From assembly GCA_963771905.1 (NCBI GenBank), contig CAVYVI010000004.1:248001-312000 (forward strand): a stretch of DNA of 64,000 nt, in the 5' to 3' direction. The notes under the pieces were generated by a model. That model saw only the letters and a list, made by a program, of their open reading frames with translations, was not told the DNA's origin and made no database searches. Below are positions 25,727 through 34,477 of this stretch, piece by piece. Both the position numbers and the translations under genes were made by a program. Each line of letters starts with the position of its first letter. Within the stretch, counting starts at the first letter, position 1. Source of the stretch: Palsa-147 sp963771905. Lineage in GTDB: Bacteria; Acidobacteriota; Terriglobia; Acidiferrales; UBA7541.

Positions 25727-25864
25727 TCCGTACTCAATCCTCGACGAGACGCTGATGCGCTAAGCGGCGGCGCCGATTCGTTCGCCGGCACAATCATGCG
25801 CGAGCTGCGCGGCGCCGCCGGTTCGTTTCGCCGCTAGGGAGCCGCTTGATCGGCGAGGTTGAAA

Positions 25865-25893
25865 TTGAAAGGGCTTCGTGCTGGGAGTATCAT
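25865..25893 (+). promoter_or_regulatory. Sigma70-like promoter of the kinase-TPR operon
   Basis: TTGAAA (25865-25870), a 17-nt spacer and TATCAT (25888-25893). The expected start near 25900 gives a leader of about 90 nt before the GTG at 25990. Confidence 0.55.
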
Positions 25894-25989
25894 CCAGCCG
25901 AATCACGTCCCGCGCGCCTCTATTCGTCGGGAATCGAAAAAGGTATGGACCCAGCATCCCCTGCCGAAGACCGGCATTGAGGTAACGGA

Positions 25990-28635
25990 GTGTCAGCAAC
26001 CGGACAGCCGCCCACTGCAGGTGAGCACATCGGCGGCTACGAAATTCTCGGCAAGATCGGCGCCGGTGGCATGGGCGTCGTCTACAAGGCGCGCGACCTC
26101 AAGCTTGACCGCATCGTTGCTCTCAAATTCCTGCCTCATCATCTTACTTTCAGCGGCGACGACAAGGCGCGCTTCACCCGCGAAGCGAAGGCCGCGTCCG
26201 CTCTCGACCACACCAATATCGGCGTGATTCACGGGCTCGAAGAAACTCCGGACGGTCAAATCTACATCGTCATGGCCTTCTACGAGGGTGAAACTCTCGC
26301 GGACAGAATCCGCCGCGGCCCTCTTCCGCCGCGCGAGGCGATCAGCATCGCTGCGCAAGTGGCCAGGGGCCTCGCCGACGCCCATGCCCGCAATATCGTC
26401 CATCGCGATATCAAGCCGTCCAACATCATCCTCACAAATCGGAATGTCGCGAAGATCGTGGATTTCGGACTGGCGCGCGTGCTGAGCTCCACCAGCGGCA
26501 CGAACAGCGCCAACACCAGTGGCACCGCCGCCTACATGTCCCCCGAACAAGTGCTTGGCAAGCCGGTCGATCAACACAGTGATATTTGGTCGCTGGGCGT
26601 GGTCCTGGCTGAAATGTTGACGGGGCATCATCCCTTTCGGCGTGACGATCTCGCCGGGATGATGTTTGCCGTTCTCAATCTTCCTCCCGCGGAGATGGAC
26701 GGTGTGCGCGTGGAGGAGCAACAGATTGTTTATCACGCGCTGGCGAAGGCCACCTGGGAGCGCTACCAAACTTGCGCGGAAATGGCCGTCGATCTGGAAG
26801 CCGAGTTGGCGCAATTGACCGCGCCCGCCGACCCAGGCTCGATCAGCGATACCGCGCCGACCCAATCGATTCGCGCGAAGGATTTTCGGAAAATTGTCGA
26901 GCACGCCTCCGCCGCAAGTTGGGGCGCGGCCCCGGCAAGAAAATCAAAATGGTGGCTCGTCGTTAGCGCGGCCGTCATTCTTCTGGTGGCGGGAATTTTT
27001 GCCGTTTCTTCTTGGCGGCAGCAGCTCGGCAGCATGATTGCTTCCGGCGGCGAAAAGCACATCGCGGTCCTTCCGTTCGACAATATTGGAAACGATCCCG
27101 CGAATGAAGCCATCGCCGAAGGATTTGTGGACAGCTTGACCGGCCAGCTCTCCAATCTCGACAACGGCCAGCAATCGCTCTGGGTTGTTCCCGCGAGTGT
27201 GGTCCGCAGCCGCAAAGTTACCGATCCGATGGCCGCGATGCAGGACCTTGGAGCGACGCTGGTGGTGAAAGGCGGCATCCGGCGTGAAGGCCGCGAGGTC
27301 CATTTGACGATCGATGTGATCGATGCCAAGCGCCTCCGGCAGATCGGATCCGCGGTCCTCGACGATCCGAACGGCGATATGGCGGCGCTTCAGGATGAGA
27401 GCGTCTCCAGAATCGCGAAGATGCTTAAGATTTCGGTGACCCCCGATATGTTGGGCGCTTCCGGGGTGGGCAGTGCGCCCGCCGCTTACGAGTCTTACTT
27501 GAAAGCTCTTGGCTACTTGCAGCGCTACGACAAGCCGGGCAACGTTGACCTGGCCATCGGCACGCTCAAGGAAGCAGTCAGTACCGATCCGCGGTTCGCT
27601 CTCGGGTATGCCGAGCTCGGCGAGGCTTACCGCCTGAAATTTCAGTTGGACCAGGATCCGAAATGGTTGAGTGATGCCTCCGCGAATTGCGACAAATCGC
27701 TCCAACTCGACAAGCGGCTCTCCGCCGCCTACGTGACTCTCGGGTTCATCCACGTCGAGTCCGGCAAGCAAGACCTCGCCGTGCAGGAATTTCAGCGTGC
27801 TCTTGAGATCAATCCGCGCGACGCGAGCGCTCTGAACGGCATGGCTCACGCATACGAAGACTCGGCGCGACTCACCGACGCAGAAGCCACTTTTCGGAAG
27901 TCAGCGGCACTCCGGCCGGATTACTGGGACGGATACGACGAACTCGGTAATTTCTACAACCGTCATAAGCGCAATGCGGACGCTATCGCTCAATTTCGAC
28001 GCGCGATTGAGCTGAGCCCCGACAACGCTCAGGTCTACAGCAACATGGCTGCCGCGTACCTCGACGGCGGCAAACCGGAAGACATGTCCGCCGCAGAAGG
28101 GGCCTTGCGCAAGTCGATTGAGTTGAGCCCGAGCTACGCCGCATACGCCAATCTCGGCTATCTCTACATGCAGGAAAAACGCTATCCGGAATCCGTTGCG
28201 ATGACCCAGAAAGCGCTCCAATTGAATGACAAGGATTTTCTGGTGTGGGGAAATCTCGCTGCCGCATACGAATGGTTGAACGACAGCGGCAACGCCGAAG
28301 CCGCAGACCGCAAAGAGGTGGCGCTGCTTGAGGAAACCGAGAAGGTTCGCCCCGAATCCGCCAAGATTCAGTCGGAACTCGGTGTTCTCTATGCGAAATT
28401 AAAACAGCGCGAAAAGGCCGTCACGCGCATTCAAGCGGCTCTGGCCCTTTCTCCCAACGATCCGGATGTCCTGGAGAATGTCGGGGAAGCTTACGAAGTT
28501 TTGGGCGATCGCCGGCAGGCTCTGCACTACGTTGAATTGAGCCTGCAAAAGGGCTATGCTCTCGACGACCTTCGGAACGACCCGCAATTGCAAAATCTTT
28601 TGGCCGATCCCAATTTTAAATCGACCGGGAAATAA
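25990..28635 (+). CDS. Membrane Ser/Thr protein kinase with C-terminal TPR array
   Basis: 881 residues from a GTG at 25990 with a GAGG ribosome site 7 nt upstream. The N-terminal Hanks-type kinase domain (about 15-275) has GAGGMGVVY, Lys46 in VALKF, HRDIKPSN, DFGLA and SPEQ. One membrane helix follows (WWLVVSAAVILLVAGIFAVSSW, about 318-340). Then comes an extracytoplasmic FlgO-like segment (IAVLPFDNIGND ... VVKGGIRREG) and about eight TPR-like repeats to the C-terminus (for example AAYVTLGFIHVESGKQ, YAELGEAYRL). This architecture is very common in Acidobacteria, but ligands and substrates are unknown. The gene at 28661 follows by 25 nt and is probably co-transcribed. Confidence 0.9.
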   Translation: MSATGQPPTAGEHIGGYEILGKIGAGGMGVVYKARDLKLDRIVALKFLPHHLTFSGDDKARFTREAKAASALDHTNIGVIHGLEETPDGQIYIVMAFYEGETLADRIRRGPLPPREAISIAAQVARGLADAHARNIVHRDIKPSNIILTNRNVAKIVDFGLARVLSSTSGTNSANTSGTAAYMSPEQVLGKPVDQHSDIWSLGVVLAEMLTGHHPFRRDDLAGMMFAVLNLPPAEMDGVRVEEQQIVYHALAKATWERYQTCAEMAVDLEAELAQLTAPADPGSISDTAPTQSIRAKDFRKIVEHASAASWGAAPARKSKWWLVVSAAVILLVAGIFAVSSWRQQLGSMIASGGEKHIAVLPFDNIGNDPANEAIAEGFVDSLTGQLSNLDNGQQSLWVVPASVVRSRKVTDPMAAMQDLGATLVVKGGIRREGREVHLTIDVIDAKRLRQIGSAVLDDPNGDMAALQDESVSRIAKMLKISVTPDMLGASGVGSAPAAYESYLKALGYLQRYDKPGNVDLAIGTLKEAVSTDPRFALGYAELGEAYRLKFQLDQDPKWLSDASANCDKSLQLDKRLSAAYVTLGFIHVESGKQDLAVQEFQRALEINPRDASALNGMAHAYEDSARLTDAEATFRKSAALRPDYWDGYDELGNFYNRHKRNADAIAQFRRAIELSPDNAQVYSNMAAAYLDGGKPEDMSAAEGALRKSIELSPSYAAYANLGYLYMQEKRYPESVAMTQKALQLNDKDFLVWGNLAAAYEWLNDSGNAEAADRKEVALLEETEKVRPESAKIQSELGVLYAKLKQREKAVTRIQAALALSPNDPDVLENVGEAYEVLGDRRQALHYVELSLQKGYALDDLRNDPQLQNLLADPNFKSTGK

Positions 28636-28660
28636 CACTTTACAAAAAAGGAGATACGCG

Positions 28661-29284
28661 ATGGCACAACCGAAAATGGCTCTCGAGCAGCATCCAGTTG
28701 GGGCAACCACCCAGATCACCGTCAATAGCGACGGCACGGTCACTCCCGAAAGCGCATTCGTTCTGGGTCAAGGAAGCATTCAATTCGTTTCCAACTACGC
28801 GCAGCAAATCGCGGCGATATTCGTTCCCACGGGCGTCTTTGGCGATAGCACTGGCGACGTGCCGATTTATCCGAATAACAATCAGAACCCGCCGATTCGG
28901 GCGCAGCAGCCCTATGTCACTGTTAACTACTCGGTTAATTTAGGCAACGGTACAATTCAAGGGCCCTACAGCGTCACCGTTGGTTGCGCTCCGCTTGCGC
29001 TCAATTTCGATGCAAACGGAAACATGCTCTTCCCGAAAGCTCGTATCCCGAACGGCGGCATCGTCGAGTTCCTGCTGAGTTCGCAGGCAACGGGCAATCT
29101 CGCGGTGTCGTTCGATCCGACCGGGCCGTTCGGATCCGGCCTGACGCTGCAGCCAGGCATTCCGCAGGTTCTGCACGCGGACGATGTCGACACGCTGGTC
29201 ACCGTCAGCGTTCCTTCGCCGCGAGCCGGACAGGGAGGCACGGTCAAGATCGGCTCCGGAGGCGGCCCCCAGCCCGGAAAGTAG
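28661..29284 (+). CDS. Hypothetical protein, co-transcribed with the kinase-TPR gene
   Basis: 207 residues. The ATG is preceded by a strong AAGGAGA ribosome site. No signal peptide or membrane helix. The sequence is rich in Asn, Gly, Pro and Thr with alternating hydrophobics, suggesting a beta-sandwich (PYVTVNYSVNLGNGTIQGPYSVTVG, then GIVEFLLSSQATGNLAVSFDP). It ends in a Gly-rich tail (KIGSGGGPQPGK). No family was recognised. Spacing to the kinase (25 nt) suggests a partner or substrate of that kinase, which is inference only. Confidence 0.7.
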   Translation: MAQPKMALEQHPVGATTQITVNSDGTVTPESAFVLGQGSIQFVSNYAQQIAAIFVPTGVFGDSTGDVPIYPNNNQNPPIRAQQPYVTVNYSVNLGNGTIQGPYSVTVGCAPLALNFDANGNMLFPKARIPNGGIVEFLLSSQATGNLAVSFDPTGPFGSGLTLQPGIPQVLHADDVDTLVTVSVPSPRAGQGGTVKIGSGGGPQPGK

Positions 29285-29450
29285 AATTCTCTCGCATCAG
29301 GTAACTTGCTCTCACGGAGGTGACGGGCGAATCGAATCTCGCGCGGCGCCTCCGTGCGGATCTTCCGTTCACACCGGCGCGAAAAAAATATTGTGAAAAT
29401 TGCGTGCTCGGCCCGGCTGCGAACTGGAATCAATTTCGAACTCCTTTTTA

Positions 29451-30209
29451 TTAAGATGTCGCCGGCTTCGCTTGCTCGCGGCGCGTCGTGTAGGTGTCGA
29501 GGAAATTGAGGACGAGCGGCCAAGCGAGTGATGCGGCGACGGGATTATACGCGGGGCGCGCGTCGCAGAAAAATCCGTGATCGGCGTCGGAAATTTCGAC
29601 GTTGATGTAGTTCTTCCCCGCCGCGCGCAACGCATCGGTCACGGCTTGAACCTGATCGGGGCCGAGATGTTTGTCCTTGCCTCCCCAAAAAAGCAATGCG
29701 GGCGCGCGCAAATCGCTGATGCGATTCAGCAGACCTGCGTTATTCGCGGTCGGCGCGATGCCGCCGCCATAAAACGAAATCGCGCAGGAGATCGGCACGG
29801 TCAACGCCGTCAGGATTGCGGCGCGGCCGCCCATGCAGAAGCCCACGGCAGCGATGGGAAAATCCGCGCCGCCGCGTCCGCTTGCGGAAAGCCACGTGTG
29901 CGCCGCGCGCAAATCCGCAGACATTCCGTCGTCGGCGAGCGCACGCATGTGGCTCATGACGGATGGAAAATCATCGTAGCGGCCTTCAAATCCTTCGCCG
30001 GTGCGATGAAATAATTCCGGCGCGATGGCGAGAAATCCCTGCCGCGCAAAACGCTCGGTCACGTCGCGAATATGTGCGTTCACGCCGAAAGCTTCCTGGC
30101 AAACAATGATGCCGCGTGAAGCCGCAGGTCCGGCCGGGCGCGCGACGTATCCGCGCATGGATGTTCCATCGCCCACCACAAGCTTTACGTATTCCGTTTT
30201 CAAATCCAT
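29451..30209 (-). CDS. Dienelactone hydrolase family protein
   Basis: 252 residues from the ATG at 30209, which has a GGGAGG ribosome site 7 nt upstream. Alpha/beta-hydrolase of the DLH type with a cysteine nucleophile in VGFCMGGRAA, an aspartate in FWGGKDKHLGP and a histidine in DADHGFF. Typical activity is hydrolysis of dienelactones or other small esters/lactones in aromatic catabolism, but the family is broad. No pathway genes are adjacent; it is bordered by the REP-rich region upstream. Length is normal. Confidence 0.88.
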   Translation of the reverse strand: MDLKTEYVKLVVGDGTSMRGYVARPAGPAASRGIIVCQEAFGVNAHIRDVTERFARQGFLAIAPELFHRTGEGFEGRYDDFPSVMSHMRALADDGMSADLRAAHTWLSASGRGGADFPIAAVGFCMGGRAAILTALTVPISCAISFYGGGIAPTANNAGLLNRISDLRAPALLFWGGKDKHLGPDQVQAVTDALRAAGKNYINVEISDADHGFFCDARPAYNPVAASLAWPLVLNFLDTYTTRREQAKPATS

Positions 30210-30335
30210 CGATCGCCTCCCGTGGAAAAGTGTCGCCCGCATTTTAGCGCTGGTTGCGAGTCTGCGCTGTGAAAACCGCGTGATGAAAACGGGCGATGGG
30301 CGAGCTGATTGGCTGAGCGATCGGACGCCGCGAGG

Positions 30336-30425
30336 GTAGCGTTTTTGTTCCGGTTAGAAATGACCTCCGTCGTTTCTTTTGAGTGGGTTGCGGCGATTTC
30401 TAATCGTATGGGAGTCCCGATTAGA
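30336..30425. repeat. ~90-bp interspersed repeat, copy A
   Basis: It begins with a T-run after GTAGC and contains the inverted pair TTAGAAAT ... ATTTCTAA, about 35 nt apart, so it can fold into a hairpin. It ends in GTCCCGATTAG. Copy B is closely similar. Structure and placement are like REP/BIME elements. Confidence 0.7.
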
Positions 30426-30539
30426 AAAGCGGCGGCCCGTTTAGTCGAATGAATTGCTTCAGGGCGTGAAGGCCCGGGATCTGCATCCCGGCGACTGCCG
30501 GGTCTGAAGGTCCGACGTACAACGATGCCGGACGCGAAG

Positions 30540-30628
30540 GTAGTGTTTTTGTTCCGGTTAGAAATGACATTCGTCGTTTGTTTTGATTGGGTTACGGCGA
30601 TTTCTAATAATTGGGGGGTCCCGATTAG
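30540..30628. repeat. ~90-bp interspersed repeat, copy B
   Basis: Same orientation and layout as copy A, with scattered substitutions in the loop. The TTAGAAAT/ATTTCTAA arms and the terminal GTCCCGATTAG are conserved, as expected if the stem matters. Confidence 0.7.
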
Positions 30629-31054
30629 CACTGCGCGGGACTCGATCAGGTTGGGAGTCCGGTCCGAGGTTCGAAGGGCAGGTTCGACCCGGCCGCGCCT
30701 AGGGAGCGGCGTTGCGGGCGCTGATTCGATTCGGCGGGGCCGGGCATCTGGTGCCGCGGGGGCGGATTCCGGTAGCCGGTGCGGGGGAAGAGCCGCCCCG
30801 GCGGCAGGAGACCATAGGCCGGCGCTGGGGGACCGGCGCTGCGTTGGTGGATTCGATTTTGGCGGCGATAGGCATATAGCCCTCACAAATATGATGGCAC
30901 GGAAATGATGAAATTGAGCAGTAGCGGTGTGTAAGGATCTTGGTACGAGGCGCGGAACTACGGAGATGGCGTGGGGCTCGTTTTTCGGCCGGGCGGATTC
31001 GGATTGGCGCGATTCAGTCGTGAGTCGAGAGCACAGGAAAATTCAACAACCGCA

Positions 31055-31073
31055 CCCTCGCCTGCGGCGAGGG
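31055..31073. repeat. REP-like perfect hairpin
   Basis: CCCTCGCC, a 3-nt loop and GGCGAGGG form a perfect 8-bp stem just upstream of the IS3-type remnant. No T run follows, so it is not a terminator. Confidence 0.5.
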
Positions 31074-31114
31074 ATGCGGCACCCGAAAAGGCAGGCGGCG
31101 TTTGCCTCAGCGGG

Positions 31115-31483
31115 ATGAAAGCGTCGGCCACCCGCCCGCAGTTTATCGCGAAGGACTTCAAGGAGTTCATTCGGCTCTCGGGCATGACGCACGTCAGGAC
31201 TTCACCGTATTACCCTCAAGCGAACGGCAAAATCAAACGTTGGCACAAATCACTCAAAGGGGAGTGCATTCGGCCCGGGACGCCGCTGTCGCTCAAAGAT
31301 GCGCGGCGTCTGGAGGAGAGTTACGTAGCGCATTACAACAACGTGCGTTCGAACAGTGCCATCGGCTACATCACGCCAAAGGACATGCTCGCCGGGCATC
31401 AGCAGGAGATTCAGGCCGAGCGGGATCGGAAGTTGGAAGCGGCGGGGGAACAGCGGAAGAATCACCGCCAGCGGGCCGCGTGA
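31115..31483 (+). pseudogene. IS3-family transposase remnant (C-terminal part of integrase core)
   Basis: The recognisable part starts near 31133 and encodes FIAKDFKEFIRLSGMTHVR, TSPYYPQANGKIKRWHKSLK and YNNVRSNSAIGYITPKDML. This is the second half of an rve/DDE integrase domain, including the PQANGKIKRWHKSLK region where the catalytic Glu is normally found (seen here as KIKRW, with Lys in place of Glu). The N-terminal half and OrfA are missing, and the upstream in-frame sequence is unrelated. The 3' end (from 31383) is duplicated at 36227-36352. Confidence 0.8.
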
Positions 31484-31689
31484 CGGATGAAACGGATTAC
31501 TTCGGGTTGGCCGACCACTCGCTCGCGGTCTGACCGGCGGGAACGGTGCTTCTCTGGACAGCTCGTTTTGCCTCGAACTGTCCGCGGAGACGCTTAGGCT
31601 GTCAGGAATGCCAATCAAAATCAAAGATCGGCCATTCAAGTTCGCCGCCCGCTTGTGGTATTTATACGTTTCTGGTACCACCTTAATCA

Positions 31690-31779
31690 ATGAATCTATC
31701 CATTCTCGTCTCCATCCTCTTGCTCGGATTCCTGGCGCTCTACCGCTTCCACCGACGAATGGTCGAAGCTCTGGCTTAG
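31690..31779 (+). CDS. Possible 29-residue single-TM microprotein
   Basis: An ATG-initiated frame of 29 codons encodes MNLSILVSILLLGFLALYRF followed by a basic, then acidic tail: one hydrophobic helix flanked by RFHRRM. It ends 42 nt before the RsbU-like phosphatase gene in the same direction. No ribosome site is visible. Plausible as a small membrane protein, but chance cannot be excluded. Confidence 0.35.
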   Translation: MNLSILVSILLLGFLALYRFHRRMVEALA

Positions 31780-31821
31780 CGCTCGGTTTCCCTGGGATCG
31801 AGGACGCTCTAGGAAGTACCG

Positions 31822-33042
31822 ATGAAAAAGAAGCTCCGCACGTGGTTGGCTGGTGTGAGCTCGGCCTTTCCCAGCGCCTTCAGTCCCTACTGGCGCGTGC
31901 TGCCGCTAGGGCGGATGAAGATGTTCCTGGCAGGGTACTTCTTCGTAGGCGCCGCCGGCGGTTTCGCGTTCGATCTATTGCAGCTCAATGCTTCACGCGT
32001 CGGCGGAGGTTTCTTTTGGCCTGTCTTAGTGGGCACGGGAGCGATGGCGCTTAGGGCCGCCGGAATCAAAAGAGTTCGTGTTATCCCTCTCCTGTTTCTG
32101 CTGGTTGTCTTGACCGCCTGGCTGGGCTACTGGGCCTCGCACGTTTCGACGCCTCTCCCGGTCCCCGTCGCTGTACAGCGGCGCGTGCTATTCGATGCGA
32201 TCGGGATCTTGATTGGTATCGGTCTCGGGACTCGATTTCTGCTGTTCTTCGCTGGTACGGAGGGCGTGGCCAGCGTGCGCATGCAGACAGAGCTTTCTTT
32301 GGCCCACGGTATTCAGGCGACTCTGGTTCCGAGCGTCTCTTTCCAGAACGCGAGTTTCGAGCTATACGGCAAATCGATCCCTAGCACAGAAATGGGCGGC
32401 GACCTGATCGACGTCATCCAGAGCGACGGCGGGTTGGTGGCCTACGTCGCTGATATCTCCGGCCACGGCCTGCCCGCCGGCCAGCTCATGGGGATGTTGA
32501 AGACTGCCATGAGACTCGCCGTGCAATTCCGCCAAATGCCGGTAGCAGCACTCGAAAGTGTGGACCGCGTGCTGCCAGATCTCAAGGAACGTGAAATGTT
32601 TGCCACCCTGGCCCTGCTCCGCTTCGATGGCTCCAGTGAAGCCGAATACGCGTTGGCTGGCCATCCGCCGATTCTCCACTATCGGCACGGCAGCAGGGAC
32701 ACGGCCCGTCTCTCCATGGAGCAGCTTCCGCTGGGACTAATCCCCGGCGGTTCCTATGCTAGTAAGCGCGTCATCTATTCACCGCGCGATCTCTTCTTGA
32801 TGGTTACAGACGGCATAACGGAAGTGGCCAATGCCAGAGATGAAGAATTTGGCCTGACCCGCCTGCAAGAGCTGCTGACGCGACACGCTACCAGAGCCTT
32901 GCCGGAGATTTGGGATCTCATCATTCGCGAGGTGCGACAACATGGTCTGCAGCAGGATGACCAAAGTCTGCTCCTGCTGCGCGTGCTGGACCCGGCCACC
33001 CTCCCGCGACCTGAATTTCAAAGGGGCGCAGGAAACCCGTAA
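31822..33042 (+). CDS. Membrane-anchored PP2C-type (RsbU/SpoIIE-like) phosphatase
   Basis: 406 residues; AGGAAG ribosome site 5 nt before the ATG. The N-terminal third has four or five membrane segments (FLAGYFFVGAAGGFAF, VIPLLFLLVVLTAWLGY, DAIGILIGIGLGTRFLLFF). The cytoplasmic C-terminal PP2C_SIG domain has TEMGGDLIDV, VADISGHGLPAGQLMG, ALAGHPPILHY, LFLMVTDGITEV and DDQSLLLLR, covering the metal-binding aspartates. Proteins of this type dephosphorylate anti-sigma-factor antagonists in partner-switching stress or signalling pathways. No anti-sigma factor or STAS protein is adjacent, so the partner must be elsewhere. Confidence 0.88.
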   Translation: MKKKLRTWLAGVSSAFPSAFSPYWRVLPLGRMKMFLAGYFFVGAAGGFAFDLLQLNASRVGGGFFWPVLVGTGAMALRAAGIKRVRVIPLLFLLVVLTAWLGYWASHVSTPLPVPVAVQRRVLFDAIGILIGIGLGTRFLLFFAGTEGVASVRMQTELSLAHGIQATLVPSVSFQNASFELYGKSIPSTEMGGDLIDVIQSDGGLVAYVADISGHGLPAGQLMGMLKTAMRLAVQFRQMPVAALESVDRVLPDLKEREMFATLALLRFDGSSEAEYALAGHPPILHYRHGSRDTARLSMEQLPLGLIPGGSYASKRVIYSPRDLFLMVTDGITEVANARDEEFGLTRLQELLTRHATRALPEIWDLIIREVRQHGLQQDDQSLLLLRVLDPATLPRPEFQRGAGNP

Positions 33043-33118
33043 CCTGGTTGGACGCACAATGAGCGAGCCGTAATGTGTCCCGGGTTTACATAGTGGTTTC
33101 TCCCGTATGACGGGCTAA

Positions 33119-33227
33119 CCGGAAGTTGAGACCGATAGGTGTGTGGAGCTACAATGATCTTGCCCGATGGACGAAATACTCACTAACGGAGAGCGCGCTC
33201 TCTCCATTTCAGGCTGAACCAAAACAC
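33119..33227. repeat. ~195-bp repeat family, copy 1 (internally deleted)
   Basis: It matches the two longer copies at both ends: GGAAGTTGAGAC on the left, and ACTCACTAACGGAGAGCGC and TCTCCATTTCAGGCTGAACC on the right. It lacks about 80 nt in the middle. Confidence 0.75.
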
Positions 33228-33295
33228 TTCCACCAGCGTTTAAAGTGGTCCCGGGTTACTCGATCTTAGTTCCATAGAGAGAGAGAAAAGAGATC

Positions 33296-33534
33296 ATGGG
33301 TAGCCCAACAACGGAGAAAGAAATGATCGTCGTCACTAGCCCGAGTTCCAAATCGTGATCCGTGACGCGATTGAGCAGCGTGTCTTTGGGAACGATCTCC
33401 CGGTGGAACTTATCTCGAAGTCGCTGGCACCCTTGGTAGACGCGACGATAGACCTTACGGTGTCGAACCCATCCAAAGCGAATAAATACCGGGACCGCGG
33501 CTTTGAAGTGTTCTGGGCCGGCATAACCAAGTAA
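33296..33534 (+). pseudogene. Small frameshifted reading frame (about 79 residues if repaired)
   Basis: The ATG at 33296 opens MGSPTTEKEMIVVTSPSSKS and stops at 33358. The overlapping frame from 33340 continues as EFQIVIRDAIEQRVFGNDLP ... SNPSKANKYRDRGFEVFW and stops at 33534. A single frameshift near 33340-33350 would give one small protein. The second segment looks protein-like (balanced composition, amphipathic). Alternatively a GTG at 33355 starts a 59-residue protein. No family recognised. Confidence 0.4.
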
Positions 33535-33607
33535 GGAGTCTGTTGCATCGTATGAATGAGCGAGTACTCACAACAGAACTCACCAAGGGGACTGGGGGAT
33601 ATTTGCA

Positions 33608-34477
33608 ATGGCCAAGATCTGGTTGATTACGGGAAGCGGAAACGGATTGGGGCGGGACATCGCAGAGGCGGCGCTGGCCGCAGGTGACAGCGTGGTAGCC
33701 GGAGCGCGCCGGACGGAAGAGCTGGCACCTCTGGTGTTGCAGTACGGCGAGCGGGTGAAACCCGTCACGCTGGAAGTTCGTGACGAGGCCGCCGCAAAGG
33801 CAGCCGTGCTGTCGGCGGTGGACAGCTTCGGGCGGCTGGACGTGCTGGTCAACAATGCGGGTTACGGGCGGTTTGCGCCATTCGAGCAAATGAGTGCGGA
33901 GGATTTCCAAGCCGTCGTGGACACGTGCTTTTACGGCGTGGTGTACACAACACGCGCCGCCGTAACGGTGATGCGCAAGCAGAGGAGCGGCCACATCTTT
34001 CAGGTGTCTTCAGTCGGTGGCCGCATCACGGTTCCCGGCAACACCCCGTATCACGCGGCCAAGTGGGCCGTGGGTGGTTTCAGTGATTCTCTTGCGATGG
34101 AAGTTGCGCCGTTTGGGGTCAAGGTCTGCACACTCGAGCCGGGAGGCATCCGGACCAACTGGCAACGGCGGGCTGGACAGAATGCGCCGGACCTGTTGCC
34201 GGATTACGAGGCCTCGGTCGGTTCGTTCCTCAAAATATTGCGAGGCCTCGAAGGGCGTTCGGAAGGCGATCCGCGGAAGATCGCGGACGTAATTCTGCAA
34301 CTGGCAAATAGCGACGAGGTACCGGTTCGGCTGATTCTCGGTGTAGATGCGGAAAAGCGGGTGCAACAGGCGGAAGCTGCGCGTGCGAGTGAGGCCGAGA
34401 AATGGCGGCATCTCACTATTTCAACGGTTTTTGAAGATGGGCGCTTCGACAGCCGATTGTATACGGCAAAGAGTTGA
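33608..34477 (+). CDS. Short-chain dehydrogenase/reductase (classical SDR)
   Basis: 289 residues. Rossmann fold with the cofactor motif TGSGNGLG near residue 8, NNAG near 87, and the catalytic pattern S (QVSSVGG), YHAAK. ARRTEEL after beta-2 suggests NADP preference. Full-length family member with an extended C-terminal segment. Substrate not predictable. It stands alone between a repeat-rich stretch and the 32-bp tandem repeats. Confidence 0.9.
   Translation: MAKIWLITGSGNGLGRDIAEAALAAGDSVVAGARRTEELAPLVLQYGERVKPVTLEVRDEAAAKAAVLSAVDSFGRLDVLVNNAGYGRFAPFEQMSAEDFQAVVDTCFYGVVYTTRAAVTVMRKQRSGHIFQVSSVGGRITVPGNTPYHAAKWAVGGFSDSLAMEVAPFGVKVCTLEPGGIRTNWQRRAGQNAPDLLPDYEASVGSFLKILRGLEGRSEGDPRKIADVILQLANSDEVPVRLILGVDAEKRVQQAEAARASEAEKWRHLTISTVFEDGRFDSRLYTAKS

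Larger units (their letters stand above)
30210..31114. other. Repeat-rich intergenic region without a convincing gene
   Basis: About 900 bp. It contains two ~90-bp copies of a palindromic repeat (30336-30425 and 30540-30628), Gly/Arg-rich GC-skewed spacer sequence (30640-30850) and a short REP-like hairpin (31055-31073). A minus-strand open frame covers much of it but only translates the repeats. Confidence 0.6.
33043..33607. other. Intergenic region with a degraded repeat copy and a broken small gene
   Basis: It holds an internally deleted copy of the ~195-bp repeat (33119-33227) and a frameshifted small reading frame (33296-33534). Nothing else was recognised. Confidence 0.6.

Noticed and set aside
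25680..25800. Complete tRNA gene on the minus strand
   Set aside because: Only a T-arm fits. No acceptor partner, D-arm or anticodon arm could be built at the right distances.
28661..29284. Assignment of the hypothetical protein to a known adhesin or pseudopilin family
   Set aside because: The beta-rich, Asn/Gly-rich composition is suggestive, but no motif supports a name.
29313..29356. Terminator after the 207-residue hypothetical gene
   Set aside because: The 8-bp stem has a 28-nt loop and no following T run, so support is too weak.
30200..30886. 228-codon minus-strand open frame with two repeated peptides
   Set aside because: The peptide repeats simply translate the two ~90-bp DNA repeats; no start signal or non-repeat homology.
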